Below, piece after piece: positions 16,618-25,398 of a stretch of 36,592 nt of DNA. The notes beneath the pieces were generated by a model that ran no database searches, was not told the origin of the DNA, and saw nothing but the letters and a program-made list of their open reading frames with translations. Both the position numbers and the translations under genes were made by a program. The DNA is from an uncultured Verrucomicrobiota bacterium (GTDB taxonomy: Bacteria > Verrucomicrobiota > Verrucomicrobiia > Limisphaerales > UBA9464): the NCBI GenBank assembly GCA_903925515.1, contig CAIYFP010000024.1, positions 1-36,592 on the forward strand. The letters run 5' to 3'. Each line of letters opens with the position of its first letter. Position 1 is the first letter of the stretch.

Positions 16618-17640
16618 ATGATCCTCGACCTCGAACGATTCCTCGCGCAGGAACGCCCCCACTGGCAGGCCCTGGACCAACTCCTCCTCCACCTCGCCAA
16701 CGGCGGCTCCCTCGACCTCGCAAGCGCCCAACGCCTCCACCACCTCCACGAACGCGCCGCCGCCGACCTCGCCAAGCTTTCCACCTTCGCCGCCGAGCCC
16801 GAGTCCCGGCGCGCCCTCGAAAACCTCGTCGCCCGCTCCTACGCCGAGATTCATTCCCGCCCGCCCAACCAAGCCATCAAGGCCCGCTTCCACCCGTGGC
16901 GTTGGTTCACCCAATCCTTTCCCCGGGCCTTCCGCCGACGCCATGCCGCCTTCCTTGTCTCCCTCGCCGCCAGCCTCGTGGGCGTCCTCTTCGGCGCCGT
17001 CGCCACCGTCTCCGACCCCACCTCACGCCATGTCACCATGCCCTTCGGCCATGCCGACATGCGCCCCTCCGAGCGCGTCCGCAGCGACGAGGCCACCGGC
17101 GCCAAGGCCGCCGTCCACGGCCACCACGCCTCCTTCTCCGGCATGCTCATGACCCACAACACCCGCGTCTCCATCCTCGCCACCTCCCTCGGCATGACAT
17201 GGGGCATCGGCACCCTCGTCCTCCTCTTCTACAACGGCGTGGGCCTCGGCGCGATCGGCGCGGACTACATCCTCGACGGGCAAGGCCGGTTCCTCGCTGG
17301 ATGGATCCTCCCGCACGGCTCCGTCGAGCTCCCCGCCATCCTCATCGCCGGCCAAGCAGGACTCGTCCTCGCCCATGCCCTCCTCGGCCGCGGCTCCCGC
17401 TCCCCCCTTCCCCTGCGCCTCCGACACGCCGCCCCCGACGTCGTCGCCCTCCTGTCCGGCGTCGCCCTCCTCCTCGTCCATGCCGGCATCGTCGAGGCCT
17501 TCCTCTCCCAATACCACGAGCCCGTCCTGCCCTACTCGTTCAAGATCGCCTTCGGCATCCTCCAATCCATCGCCCTTGCCGCCTTCCTCCTCCTCGCCGG
17601 AAGGCAGTCGTCCCACGGCAACCCGCCCCACGCCCCATGA
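16618..17640 (+). CDS. SpoIIM/DUF95-like membrane protein
   Basis: This 340-residue protein belongs to the stage II sporulation protein M / DUF95 group. It has an N-terminal helical cytoplasmic domain (about 1-105, with LVARSYAEIHSR) and about five membrane helices (FLVSLAASLVGVLFGAVATV, LGMTWGIGTLVLLFYNGVGL). The HGSVELPAILIAGQAGLVL motif is diagnostic for the family. Outside sporulating Firmicutes, this family co-occurs with RDD, DUF58, MoxR and DUF4129 genes, exactly as here, so a sporulation role is not implied. It starts 3 bp after the DUF58 stop, and its own stop overlaps the RDD start. Confidence 0.9.
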   Translation: MILDLERFLAQERPHWQALDQLLLHLANGGSLDLASAQRLHHLHERAAADLAKLSTFAAEPESRRALENLVARSYAEIHSRPPNQAIKARFHPWRWFTQSFPRAFRRRHAAFLVSLAASLVGVLFGAVATVSDPTSRHVTMPFGHADMRPSERVRSDEATGAKAAVHGHHASFSGMLMTHNTRVSILATSLGMTWGIGTLVLLFYNGVGLGAIGADYILDGQGRFLAGWILPHGSVELPAILIAGQAGLVLAHALLGRGSRSPLPLRLRHAAPDVVALLSGVALLLVHAGIVEAFLSQYHEPVLPYSFKIAFGILQSIALAAFLLLAGRQSSHGNPPHAP

Positions 17641-18446
17641 CCCACCTTCGCATCCGCACCCCGGAGGGCGTCGAGTTCTCCCTGCCCCTCGCCGGCCCCG
17701 TCATCCGCGCCTCCGCCTACCTCATCGACGTCGCCCTCGCCCTCGCCGCCAGCAACGTCCTCGCCCTCCTCCTCTCCCTCGTCTCCCTCGTCTCCGCCGA
17801 CCTCGCCCAAGGCCTCGTCACGGTCGGCTTCTTCGTCGTCCCGGTCCTCCAAGGCATCCTCCTCGAATGGCTCTGGAACGGCCAAACCCTCGGGAAACGC
17901 ACCCTCGGCATCCGCGTCGTCGATGCCGAGGGCCTGCGCCTCCGCCCCCATCAGGTCGTCATCCGCAACCTCCTTCGCGCCATCGACTTCCTCCCCGCCT
18001 TCTACCTCGTCGGCGGCGTCGCCTCCCTCGTCACCCGCGCCGGGCAACGTCTCGGCGACGTCGCCGCCCGCACCGTCGTCGTCCGCGTCCCCCGCGACTC
18101 CGCCCCCGACCTCGCGCCCCTCCTCGGCAACCGCTTCAACTCCCTCCGCCCCCACCCCCACCTCGTCGCCCGCATCCGCAAGGCCATCGACGCCACCGAG
18201 GCCGCCCTCGCCCTCGCTGCCCTCGCCCGACGCGACCAACTTGCCCCCATGGACCGGGTCCGCCTCTTCGCCCAGCTCGCCGCCGACATCCGCTCCCGCG
18301 TGCCGCTGCCGCCGGACCTCGACGACGCCCTCCCCGACGAGGCCCTCGTGCGCAACGTCGTGGACATCCTCTACACGCCCGGCGCTGCCCCTTCCCGCGC
18401 GGATGGCGAGACGCAATCGGGTCAGATCCATCCATGGGACCCATGA
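17637..18446 (+). CDS. RDD family membrane protein
   Basis: This 269-residue protein starts at an ATG overlapping the preceding stop (ATGA, 17637-17640). The RDD domain occupies about 1-155. The usual opening Arg-Asp-Asp is replaced by RASAYLIDVALALAA, but the typical LLEWLWNGQTLGKRTLGIRV is split only by normal residues, and the end RLGDVAARTVVVRV is canonical. The last 110 residues are cytoplasmic and charged, with no known domain. It is the last gene of the operon; the following gene-free region begins directly after its TGA. Confidence 0.88.
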   Translation: MTHLRIRTPEGVEFSLPLAGPVIRASAYLIDVALALAASNVLALLLSLVSLVSADLAQGLVTVGFFVVPVLQGILLEWLWNGQTLGKRTLGIRVVDAEGLRLRPHQVVIRNLLRAIDFLPAFYLVGGVASLVTRAGQRLGDVAARTVVVRVPRDSAPDLAPLLGNRFNSLRPHPHLVARIRKAIDATEAALALAALARRDQLAPMDRVRLFAQLAADIRSRVPLPPDLDDALPDEALVRNVVDILYTPGAAPSRADGETQSGQIHPWDP

Positions 18447-18740
18447 ATGAAGACCACGCCCGGAAGTCCGTCGCGAGGCGGGAACCGGGGCCCCATGGCG
18501 GCCTCCCGCGTGCATCCGGGACCATCCCAAATCTCGGCGCAACGAGGAGGGAATCCCTCGATCCCCATGCGGACGGGTTGCCGCAGGCTGCGTGCCAACA
18601 CGGCATCGTGGCAAATGGGCATGAACCCATGCATGGGCATCCCTGAGCCTGCATGCCTTGCGTCATGGCGCCATGGCGTCAGCCATTCCCCGCTGCATGC
18701 ATCTCGGAATCCGTGCAGGAGGCGGCATGGGTTTTTCAGG

Positions 18741-18769
18741 CCAAGACACCAAGACACCAAGACGCCCAG
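18741..18769. repeat. Short tandem repeat, period 8
   Basis: Three consecutive copies of a CAAGACAC-type octamer, the last one altered to CAAGACGC. Such AAGACACC runs recur in intergenic DNA of many bacteria. It lies just outside the large inverted repeat. Confidence 0.7.
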
Positions 18770-18818
18770 CGGACCTCTCTTTACTCCCTAAAAACGGCAG
18801 TCAACGAGGCCTGCAAAG

Positions 18819-19393
18819 CAAGGAAATGGCCGTCCCATCAAGGCAAAGTCCCCGTGGCATCCATCCGAGACCTCACCCCGCAGGTGAGCTTGGAATGGGC
18901 CGGTCCGGGTTGTAGGCCGGGTCCCCCATGGGCGTTAACCTTGGAACGTCCGCACACGAAACGCCCGATGCGGCATCCCTTGCCTTGCCCTGGTGGCCCC
19001 GGGTTTTCGTGTATTTCGTGTATTTCGTGGTTCCACAAACACTGGGCCGTTGACCCACTGCATGCGGGGTCGCGGTGGTGGCGTGCTGCCTCGGGTAGGT
19101 GAAGGGGAGCCATGCGAGGTGCTTGAACGCGGCGAAGGGTTGGAACCACGAAATACACGAAATACACGAAAAGAGGCCCTTCTTGTGCCCGCGGATCGTG
19201 TCCGTGGACCCGAGTCCTCGCAGGCCGTCCATGATGCTCGGTTCCCCTGAGGGAAATGAAGCAGATCAAGGTCAACGCTTATCGGGCAACCGGCCTACAG
19301 CCCTAACCGGACCATTCCAACCTCACCCGCCGGGTGAGGTCTCGGATGAACCCTACAGGGCCTCTTTGCCTTGATGGGACGGCCGTTTCCTTG
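18819..19393. repeat. Large imperfect inverted repeat (575 bp)
   Basis: Two arms face each other around a centre near 19,106. Outer blocks 18819-18848 and 19364-19393 are 30 nt each with one mismatch. Middle blocks 18862-18918 and 19292-19348 are 57 nt each, highly similar, and each contains a small palindrome (on the right, CCTCACCCG and CGGGTGAGG around one base). Inner blocks 19004-19034 and 19142-19172 are 31 nt and identical. Block spacing is conserved to within a few dozen bases, while the DNA between blocks has diverged. This is consistent with two copies of a repeated element of about 230 bp inserted head to head, or one long cruciform-forming element. Confidence 0.82.
19004..19172. 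repeat. Perfect 31-bp inverted repeat made of a 10-bp tandem motif
   Basis: The arms 19004-19034 and 19142-19172 are exact reverse complements, separated by 107 bp. Each arm contains repeats of a TTTCGTGTAT-type decamer ending in TTTCGTGG. This motif class is found dispersed in intergenic regions of many bacterial genomes; its function is unknown. Confidence 0.85.
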
Positions 19394-19426
19394 CCTTGAA
19401 GCCCACTTCAACTGCCGTGCCTCCAT

Positions 19427-20329
19427 TCACTCCATCAACCGCATGAAGTTGCGGGCGAACCAAGCGCCCAGGACGCCGACCGCCCCCAGGCCAAGCCCGG
19501 CGGTGATCCACGCCGTCCACCAACCCGGCGGCATCCGCAAGGAACCGCCATCCACCGCCGCCTCCTTGCGGCGGTACAACCCCAGGCCCAGCCCTAGTGC
19601 CGTGAACGTCAGGCCCAGCAGGCCCGGCACCGCAAACCAACCGTTCAACCGCCCAAACCGAAGCTCCTCCAGCCAGAACATCCCCCGCAGCACGGCCAGC
19701 GCCGCCAAGGCTCCCCACAGCCACGCCTGCAACGCCTGGACCCGGGTCCGGGACAGCGCCGCACCCACGAATCCGCAGCCAAACACCGCCAAGGGCACCG
19801 ACCAAACCAGCGCGTTCAACGTCAAGGAGGGCTCCAACTCAAGCGAGGCCGGGGCGCTCCTCACGAAGACCCGAATCAAGACGTCCGACAACTTTCCGGC
19901 CAACGCCACCACGCTCATCGCCGTGAAGGCCAGCACCGTGGCGCCCCCCAGCAACAACCGCGCCACGTACCGCTGGCCTCGCGTAACCGGCCCCGCGAAG
20001 GCAAACTCCTCGCACCCGCGAATGACGTCGGATCCACCCAACGCCGGCCCAGCAACGACCGCATAGGCCAACCCATGCGCGAGAATCCACAACGGATGCG
20101 CCACCAAGGGCAGGAACCACACCACCGCCAGCCATCCCACCAGGAATCCCAGGAGCAACCGGCCGTGCGCCCTCCACTCGGCGCACGCCCAACGCCACGT
20201 CGTCCGCCAACCGGACCAGACCGGTCCGGTCCCTCGCGCGCGCGCAGCTGGGGACGGGGATTCCTCGCCGCAACACGCCGGCCCTCGACGAGGCACGTCG
20301 CTAGCGGACGACGGGGGGGTGGTCGGCAT
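19427..20329 (-). CDS. ABC-2-like multi-pass membrane protein (probable permease)
   Basis: This is a protein of up to 300 residues with six or so membrane helices (LLLGFLVGWLAVVWFLPLVA, ILAHGLAYAVVAGPALGG, ATVLAFTAMSVVALAG and others). There is an RGQRYVARLLLGG segment between helices, and the protein ends FARNFMRLME. The topology suits an ABC-2 type permease. The ABC ATPase two genes upstream in the same operon has no other membrane partner, so pairing is a reasonable inference. The ATG at 20329 overlaps the prepilin gene by 29 bases. A GTG at 20295, just after that gene's stop, would remove a low-complexity N-terminus and may be the real start. It is the last gene of the operon. Confidence 0.7.
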   Translation of the reverse strand: MPTTPPSSASDVPRRGPACCGEESPSPAARARGTGPVWSGWRTTWRWACAEWRAHGRLLLGFLVGWLAVVWFLPLVAHPLWILAHGLAYAVVAGPALGGSDVIRGCEEFAFAGPVTRGQRYVARLLLGGATVLAFTAMSVVALAGKLSDVLIRVFVRSAPASLELEPSLTLNALVWSVPLAVFGCGFVGAALSRTRVQALQAWLWGALAALAVLRGMFWLEELRFGRLNGWFAVPGLLGLTFTALGLGLGLYRRKEAAVDGGSLRMPPGWWTAWITAGLGLGAVGVLGAWFARNFMRLME

Positions 20330-21098
20330 AGAACTCCCACGGGTAATCGTGGTCGTTGATCGGCACCGTGAGCGCCCCCGACACCGGCGCCGCGAACGCT
20401 CGCGCCGGCAACCCGGGTGCGGCGAACCCTGGGCTCACCGGCTCCACCCGGAAGATCTTCCGGCCCACGACGGCCCCGTCACGCTGCGCCCGCAGGGTCT
20501 GGCCCTCGTACTCGTTGAACGGACGGTGCCCCGGGGCGGGCGACCGCATCCCGTGCAACTGGCAAGCAAGCGTCCCCACCTGGCTCCCCTTGCCTTGCAA
20601 CAACCGTTGCCAGGCCTCGCGTCGCCACGCCAAGGGGTGCAGGTACGAGAACGTCACGCGCTCCGAAACCTCCCGGACCTCGGCTTCCCATGAACCCTCC
20701 TCGGGCTGGCCCACGCGCCCGACATGGGGTTCCTGCGTGCCGCTCACCCGATTGCCCCAACCGGAGGCTTCCTCCGTCGGATGGCCACCGCCCGCGCCCG
20801 GATCCGACGGGCAGACCAGTATCTTCGGCCCGGGCAACAACGACGGCCGCGTCGTCAGGCGCGTCAGGCTGCGCGGCCGCCGCGCGGTCTCGTCCTGGTT
20901 CAACTCGATGGCCAACGCCACCTGACGAAGGTTGTTCCGGCACAGGACCTCGTTGGATCGCCGACGCGCCCCCGCCGTCGCCGAGGCCAGCAACGTCGCG
21001 ATGACGGCCACGATGGCCACCACGGTCAGCAACTCCACGACCGTGAAGGCACGCGGACGAACCGATGCCGACCGTGGGTCCTGGGAGCGCGGCGTCAT
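20301..21098 (-). CDS. Prepilin-type N-terminal cleavage/methylation domain protein (DUF1559-like)
   Basis: This 265-residue protein is a type IV pilin-like pseudopilin. After a basic leader (PRSQDPRSASVRPR) comes the class III signal RAFTVVELLTVVAIVAVIAT, with Glu at position +5 of the mature part. Cleavage would occur after Ala instead of the usual Gly. The helix is followed by RRRSNEVLCRNNLRQVALAI, typical of the large PVC families of secreted prepilin-like proteins (DUF1559 and relatives), where the helix anchors a surface domain. The C-terminal domain has PKILVCPSD and ends with NDHDYPWEFYADHPPVVR. The ATG at 21098 overlaps the upstream stop (ATGA 21098-21095), so the gene is translationally coupled to the beta-propeller gene. 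Confidence 0.85.
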   Translation of the reverse strand: MTPRSQDPRSASVRPRAFTVVELLTVVAIVAVIATLLASATAGARRRSNEVLCRNNLRQVALAIELNQDETARRPRSLTRLTTRPSLLPGPKILVCPSDPGAGGGHPTEEASGWGNRVSGTQEPHVGRVGQPEEGSWEAEVREVSERVTFSYLHPLAWRREAWQRLLQGKGSQVGTLACQLHGMRSPAPGHRPFNEYEGQTLRAQRDGAVVGRKIFRVEPVSPGFAAPGLPARAFAAPVSGALTVPINDHDYPWEFYADHPPVVR

Positions 21099-24000
21099 CG
21101 TCCCACGCCCGTCGCCATCGGGGCGAGCCGCACCAAGCCCGAGTCGCCTCGAGGCAACCACGCCACGGCATCCGCGCCCGCGTCGCCGGCCGCCCAATCC
21201 CCCCAGAACCCGCACGGCCTCGGGCCTTCGCCCAAGGCGACCACGCCGTCGGCCGTGGACCGGAAGAATGACATGCCGACGTCGGTGTCCGCCAGCAACA
21301 GCGGCCCAAGCCGGCGAAGCGTGGCCCACGAGCCACGCAACGGCAGGGATTCCTGCCGGACCCACCGGGCATCCGAGCCCAGCGCCCACGACACCAGTTG
21401 GGCCTTCGTTCCCTCCTTCAAGGCCGGCTCCACCGTCAGGATGCGCCCGCCTTCGAGAACCACGGCACCCGAGCCATCGCCCACGGACGCCTCGGCCACG
21501 GGGGCCACCACAAGCCCATCGTAGGCCAACGCCGTCAACTGGGTCGTCCCCGGCGCCGAGTTCGTCGTCGCTCCCGTCGTGTACAACAACGCGCCCCGAT
21601 GCGACACGCCCGCCAGCTCGGCGGGCAGGCCCAGGGGCTTTCGCAACAACGGCTCCGACGGGTTCGTGACGTCCACGACGTCGAGGACATGCCGCGTCTC
21701 CGTCGTCCACCAGCGCGTCGGGTTTCCGTCCCGGTCCTTCGGGCCCTCCTCCTCGCGCACGACCCATTCACGGTGCGACACGTGGACCTTGCCCTCCGCG
21801 ACATGGGCCCCGGAGAAACCGGACACGCCCTCCTTGCCGCCCAAGACCAGGGTGGCAGCAAGCCTCGGCCGACCCGGCGACGAGGCGTTCTCGGTGACCA
21901 GGGCGAGGGTGTTGCGCCAACCCCACCACCCGCCGCCGCGACCAGGGAGGATGGCGGGTCCGTCCCAAAGCATGCCTCCGCCGGGCCGCACCCACGGCAG
22001 GATGCCGCCCGCGTCGGACTCCACCCAAACGATCGACCCCACTCCGACCAGCAAGCCCTTCATGGAGCCCCCGTAATAGCCTTCCGGGCGCTCGATGCTG
22101 GACGCGCCCAGCTTGAGGGGTTGGTCGCCGTCGAACCCGACCTCCGTGACATGCAGGCGGCCGGGGATCACGACTTGATACCAGTTGGTGAAGACAATGT
22201 GGTTGGTGATCCAGCCGCCGGCGTCGCCCTTGCCCCCGACCACGACGTTGGTCATCACGCGGGGTTCCTGCCGGTACGTGTCCGGCTCGAATTGCAGGAG
22301 GTGCAAGGTGGCCCCGAACCGCTCCATGCCCACCACCGTGAACGGCGGCAAATCGAGGGAACCGATGGGTGCGTCCGGGGCGGAGGCCTTCACCCGGGAC
22401 AACCGGGGGCCCTTCCCCGAGGACGAGCCCACCACGTCCAGGCGATCCCCGTCCACACGCACGCGCTCGGCGGGAAACGAAAGGTCCAGGTCGGCCTTCA
22501 CCACGGGTAGGTCACGGTCGGTGGCATCCACGACCAGCAGTTCCTGCCCCGACAACGAGACAAGGCGATCGCCAAGGACCGTCGCGCGGCGGGCCGCCAT
22601 GGAATGCCGGACCAGGCCGCGCTTCACGAGCTTGTCCCCGGCGACGTCCACGATCTGCATGCCCTGGGTCCATGCGTTGCCCTCGGTGCCCTGCCAGGGC
22701 ACCAGCGCCATGCCGAGCGTCGGCAGGTACTTGAAGGCCTTCTCGTCGCTGTTGGCCTCGCTCCATGACCAGCCCGTGCCGAGGTACACCTTCGACAATT
22801 GCATGGGCTTGGCGGGGTCCCGGACGTCAAACAAGGCGACTGTCGCCCGCGATTCCTCGACGCCCACGGCCATGAGGCGGTCGTTGCCAATCGGCTCCAG
22901 GTAGCTGGAGTAGCCCGGGATCTGCAGCTCGCCCTTGATCGCCGGGTTGCGGGGGTCCGAAAGGTCGATCACCCACAGGGGGTCGATCACGCGAAACGTC
23001 ACCACGTACGCCCGGTTCCCCACGTACCGCGTCGCGAACAACGACTCGTCCGCGATCACCTTCAACGAACCCAACGGCTCCGGCTTCTCCGGCACCGCGA
23101 GGCTGAACGTCTCCAGCCATGTCTGCGACGGGGTCACGCGCACGTAGTCGTTGTACACGAATTCCTCGGTCACCGGCGGGTCCAGCCGCTCGCCGTTCGG
23201 GCCCACCGTGCGGACCACGCGGTTCGTCCGCGTGACCAACCGGAACTCCGGGTCGCGCTGGGAGATCGCCGTCAATGTGTCGCCCGAAAGCCCCAGCTTG
23301 AACTTGTCCTGGACCCGCCCACGCACCAATGCGGTCCCTTTCTGGACCACAACGCCCGAGGGATCCGAAATGTCGAAAACCGTCACGCCATGAACGCCGG
23401 GACGCATCCACGGCATCTGCGTGGGATCGTCCTTCCCGCTCGCCGGGCCGGACGTGGCCACGAGGAGGAACCGGTCCGTCGCCTGGATGGCGTCCGTCGC
23501 CGCCGGGATCATGGCCGCGACCCGCGACACGGGCTTCGCGGGGTCAGCAAGGTCGATGGATTGCACGAGGGTCTCGGCGCGCCACGCCCCGTTCGCGGCG
23601 GGATCCGACGCCGGGCCCCATCGTTGGCTGGCGATGTAGAGCACCGAACCCACCAAGCGGCTCTCGCGCAACTGGCCGTCATAGGGGATTCGCGTGACCT
23701 CGACGGGCTGCAAGTCGGCCACCCGCACCATCACCACGCCGCCCGTTTGCCCGTCGCAGGCATCCGACGCCAGCAACGCCAGCCAGCTCTCGCCCTTCTG
23801 GCCACCCGGCAGCAGGTACATCTGCTCGCCTTGGGCCGCCATCGGCAACGTGCCGCGCAGCACCGGCCGGTCGGGCTGGTCCAGGTCGATCACCTGCAAC
23901 CCACGGACGTTGTTGAAGAAGAACAAGGTCGAGCCCGACACCTGCCAGATGTCGGACTCCACGACCGCCCGGCCGCCGCCCGCGCCCTCGGACAACTTGG

Positions 24001-24433
24001 AGTCGTTGGGAACGCCGGGCCCCAACGTGTTGACGGGCAGGTCCGGCGTGGCGATCGCCGGCGGGTTGGTGCTGACGGAGCGCTGGCCGTCAAATCGCGT
24101 GGCGTCGGCAAAGAAACGGGCTGGCAGGGGCAGGTCGCGCTCGGCCTCGCTTCGCACCCGGAGGATTTCAAGGTCGCTGGTCATCGGCACCTCCACGGTC
24201 ACCTCGCCCTCGCGCTCCGCCACCCATCGCGTGGCCCGCGGCAACCAACCGCCCGGACCCAGCCGCGGCCGCCCCTCCACCGTGATGCGTCGAGCCACGT
24301 CATCCACCGCGACCGTCACGACCAGGTTGGTGCCCTTGGGCCGGATGGATCGGATCACGGGCTCCGCCTGCACCAAGGCAGCCACCCAAGCCAAGCCCGC
24401 CAACAGCCCCGTCCATTGTCCTAGTGTCTTCAT
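21095..24433 (-). CDS. Giant secreted beta-propeller protein (PF09826-like)
   Basis: This exported protein of 1,112 residues has a cleavable signal peptide (LLAGLAWVAALVQA, about 10-23). The central part shows the hallmarks of the 'C-terminal beta-propeller' secreted family. Repeated blade motifs of the type LQVIDLDQPDRPVL, VTVFDISDP, LWVIDLSDPRNPAI and VALFDVRDPAKP mix with SSYLEPIGNDRLMAVGV and ATRYVGNRAYVVTF. Such domains probably bind other surface components. I chose ATG 24433 over one seven codons upstream because GGGGAGAG lies just before it and the signal peptide then begins normally. It is encoded between an ABC ATPase and a prepilin, with 41 bp to the former and a 4-bp overlap with the latter. 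Confidence 0.85.
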   Translation of the reverse strand: MKTLGQWTGLLAGLAWVAALVQAEPVIRSIRPKGTNLVVTVAVDDVARRITVEGRPRLGPGGWLPRATRWVAEREGEVTVEVPMTSDLEILRVRSEAERDLPLPARFFADATRFDGQRSVSTNPPAIATPDLPVNTLGPGVPNDSKLSEGAGGGRAVVESDIWQVSGSTLFFFNNVRGLQVIDLDQPDRPVLRGTLPMAAQGEQMYLLPGGQKGESWLALLASDACDGQTGGVVMVRVADLQPVEVTRIPYDGQLRESRLVGSVLYIASQRWGPASDPAANGAWRAETLVQSIDLADPAKPVSRVAAMIPAATDAIQATDRFLLVATSGPASGKDDPTQMPWMRPGVHGVTVFDISDPSGVVVQKGTALVRGRVQDKFKLGLSGDTLTAISQRDPEFRLVTRTNRVVRTVGPNGERLDPPVTEEFVYNDYVRVTPSQTWLETFSLAVPEKPEPLGSLKVIADESLFATRYVGNRAYVVTFRVIDPLWVIDLSDPRNPAIKGELQIPGYSSYLEPIGNDRLMAVGVEESRATVALFDVRDPAKPMQLSKVYLGTGWSWSEANSDEKAFKYLPTLGMALVPWQGTEGNAWTQGMQIVDVAGDKLVKRGLVRHSMAARRATVLGDRLVSLSGQELLVVDATDRDLPVVKADLDLSFPAERVRVDGDRLDVVGSSSGKGPRLSRVKASAPDAPIGSLDLPPFTVVGMERFGATLHLLQFEPDTYRQEPRVMTNVVVGGKGDAGGWITNHIVFTNWYQVVIPGRLHVTEVGFDGDQPLKLGASSIERPEGYYGGSMKGLLVGVGSIVWVESDAGGILPWVRPGGGMLWDGPAILPGRGGGWWGWRNTLALVTENASSPGRPRLAATLVLGGKEGVSGFSGAHVAEGKVHVSHREWVVREEEGPKDRDGNPTRWWTTETRHVLDVVDVTNPSEPLLRKPLGLPAELAGVSHRGALLYTTGATTNSAPGTTQLTALAYDGLVVAPVAEASVGDGSGAVVLEGGRILTVEPALKEGTKAQLVSWALGSDARWVRQESLPLRGSWATLRRLGPLLLADTDVGMSFFRSTADGVVALGEGPRPCGFWGDWAAGDAGADAVAWLPRGDSGLVRLAPMATGVGR

Positions 24434-24436
24434 GCG

Positions 24437-24444
24437 CTCTCCCC
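24437..24444 (-). promoter_or_regulatory. Strong ribosome-binding site for the beta-propeller gene
   Basis: On the minus strand GGGGAGAG lies 3 bases before the ATG at 24433, with the purine core at usual spacing. It decides between this start and the in-frame ATG at 24454. Confidence 0.6.
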
Positions 24445-24474
24445 TGTCTCCCAACGCCCGCCAAACTTGTCACG

Positions 24475-25395
24475 TCACAATTCCAACACCCGGTCGCCGT
24501 CGGCGGCACCGGACTCCATCCACGCGACGAACCACTCCTCCATGCTGAGGGGGAACACGTTCACCCGGACGCCCGGCAAGGCGCGCACGGGGTCGAGCTG
24601 GGCGTCGTCCGTCACGCGCGCCAAGGCCGTGAGCACGGGGCCCATCCGGTGCGCCCGGAGCGTTCCCGGCACCTCGAGGCCCGGCGGCACCTCATGGCCC
24701 GGGACCACCACCTGGACGCGGCGCATCGTCCGTTGCCAGTCCTCGACGGCGCCCGTCGCCACCACGCGGCCCTGCTGCATCACCGACACGTGGGTCGCGA
24801 GCCGTTCCACGTCCGCCAACCCGTGCGTGCTCAGCAGCACCGTGCACCCGTCCGTCCGGACCAAGGCATCCACCAAACCCCGGAGGACGTCGCGTCGCGA
24901 CACCGGGTCCAGGCCCGCCGCCGGCTCGTCGAGCACCAGCACCTCCGCCCGCGTCGCCAACGCCAGGATCAATGCGGCGAGGCGCTGGTGGCCCCCGGAA
25001 AGCCGTCCCAACGGCCTGTTCCAAGGAACCTCCCAGCGCCCCGCCAGTTCGCGCGCCAGCCCGCTATCCCAACGCGCGAAAAACCTCGCCGACATGCGGC
25101 CCGTCTCCTCCAGCGTCATCCAAACCGGCGGGTGCCCTTGCTGCGACACATACGCCACCCGTTGCCGGTCCTCCGAGGTCGCCTCCCACCAATCCTTGCC
25201 CAGGAGCCGCGCGACGCCCGAGTCCGCCCTCAGCAAGCCCATCAGCAACCGGAGCGTCGTCGTCTTGCCCGCGCCGTTGCGACCCACCAACGCCATCACC
25301 TGCCCGCGCGCGACGTCCAGGTTGAGGCCGTTCACCGCCACCACGCCCCCGAACGACTTGCCCAGCCCGCGTGCATGGATCGCCGGAATTTCCAT
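24475..25395 (-). CDS. ABC transporter ATP-binding protein
   Basis: This 306-residue ATPase has a complete ABC motif set. Walker A is GRNGAGKTT at 38-46, the Q-loop Gln is near 85 (YVSQQG), the signature LSGGH is at 132-136, Walker B LVLDEP is at 152-157 with D-loop GLDP, and the switch His is in LLSTHG. It is of the CcmA/YtrB type that pairs with ABC-2 permeases, with a C-terminal extension of about 90 residues. It lies 3 bp downstream of the GntR regulator and likely energises the membrane protein at 19427-20329. Transport direction and substrate are unknown; YtrA-linked ABC systems often respond to cell-wall-active agents. Confidence 0.93.
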   Translation of the reverse strand: MEIPAIHARGLGKSFGGVVAVNGLNLDVARGQVMALVGRNGAGKTTTLRLLMGLLRADSGVARLLGKDWWEATSEDRQRVAYVSQQGHPPVWMTLEETGRMSARFFARWDSGLARELAGRWEVPWNRPLGRLSGGHQRLAALILALATRAEVLVLDEPAAGLDPVSRRDVLRGLVDALVRTDGCTVLLSTHGLADVERLATHVSVMQQGRVVATGAVEDWQRTMRRVQVVVPGHEVPPGLEVPGTLRAHRMGPVLTALARVTDDAQLDPVRALPGVRVNVFPLSMEEWFVAWMESGAADGDRVLEL

Positions 25396-25398
25396 GGC

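Larger units (their letters stand above)
18447..19426. other. Gene-free interval of about 1 kb between convergent operons
   Basis: No frame here has protein-like composition or a recognisable domain. The interval separates the convergent RDD operon (+) and the ABC/prepilin operon (-). It holds a short tandem repeat (18741-18769), a 575-bp imperfect inverted repeat (18819-19393) and, inside it, a perfect 31-bp inverted repeat. Translations of such repeats produce spurious peptides such as NHEIHEIHEK. No clear factor-independent terminator with a T-run was found. Confidence 0.7.

Noticed and set aside
16618..17640. Evidence for sporulation from the SpoIIM-like gene
   Set aside because: The SpoIIM/DUF95 family occurs widely in non-sporulating bacteria with RDD, DUF58 and MoxR genes; no other sporulation genes are here.
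18653..19374. Several short frames in the gene-free interval
   Set aside because: Their peptides come from the inverted repeats (for example NHEIHEIHEK and FRVFRVFRG); no coding signature.
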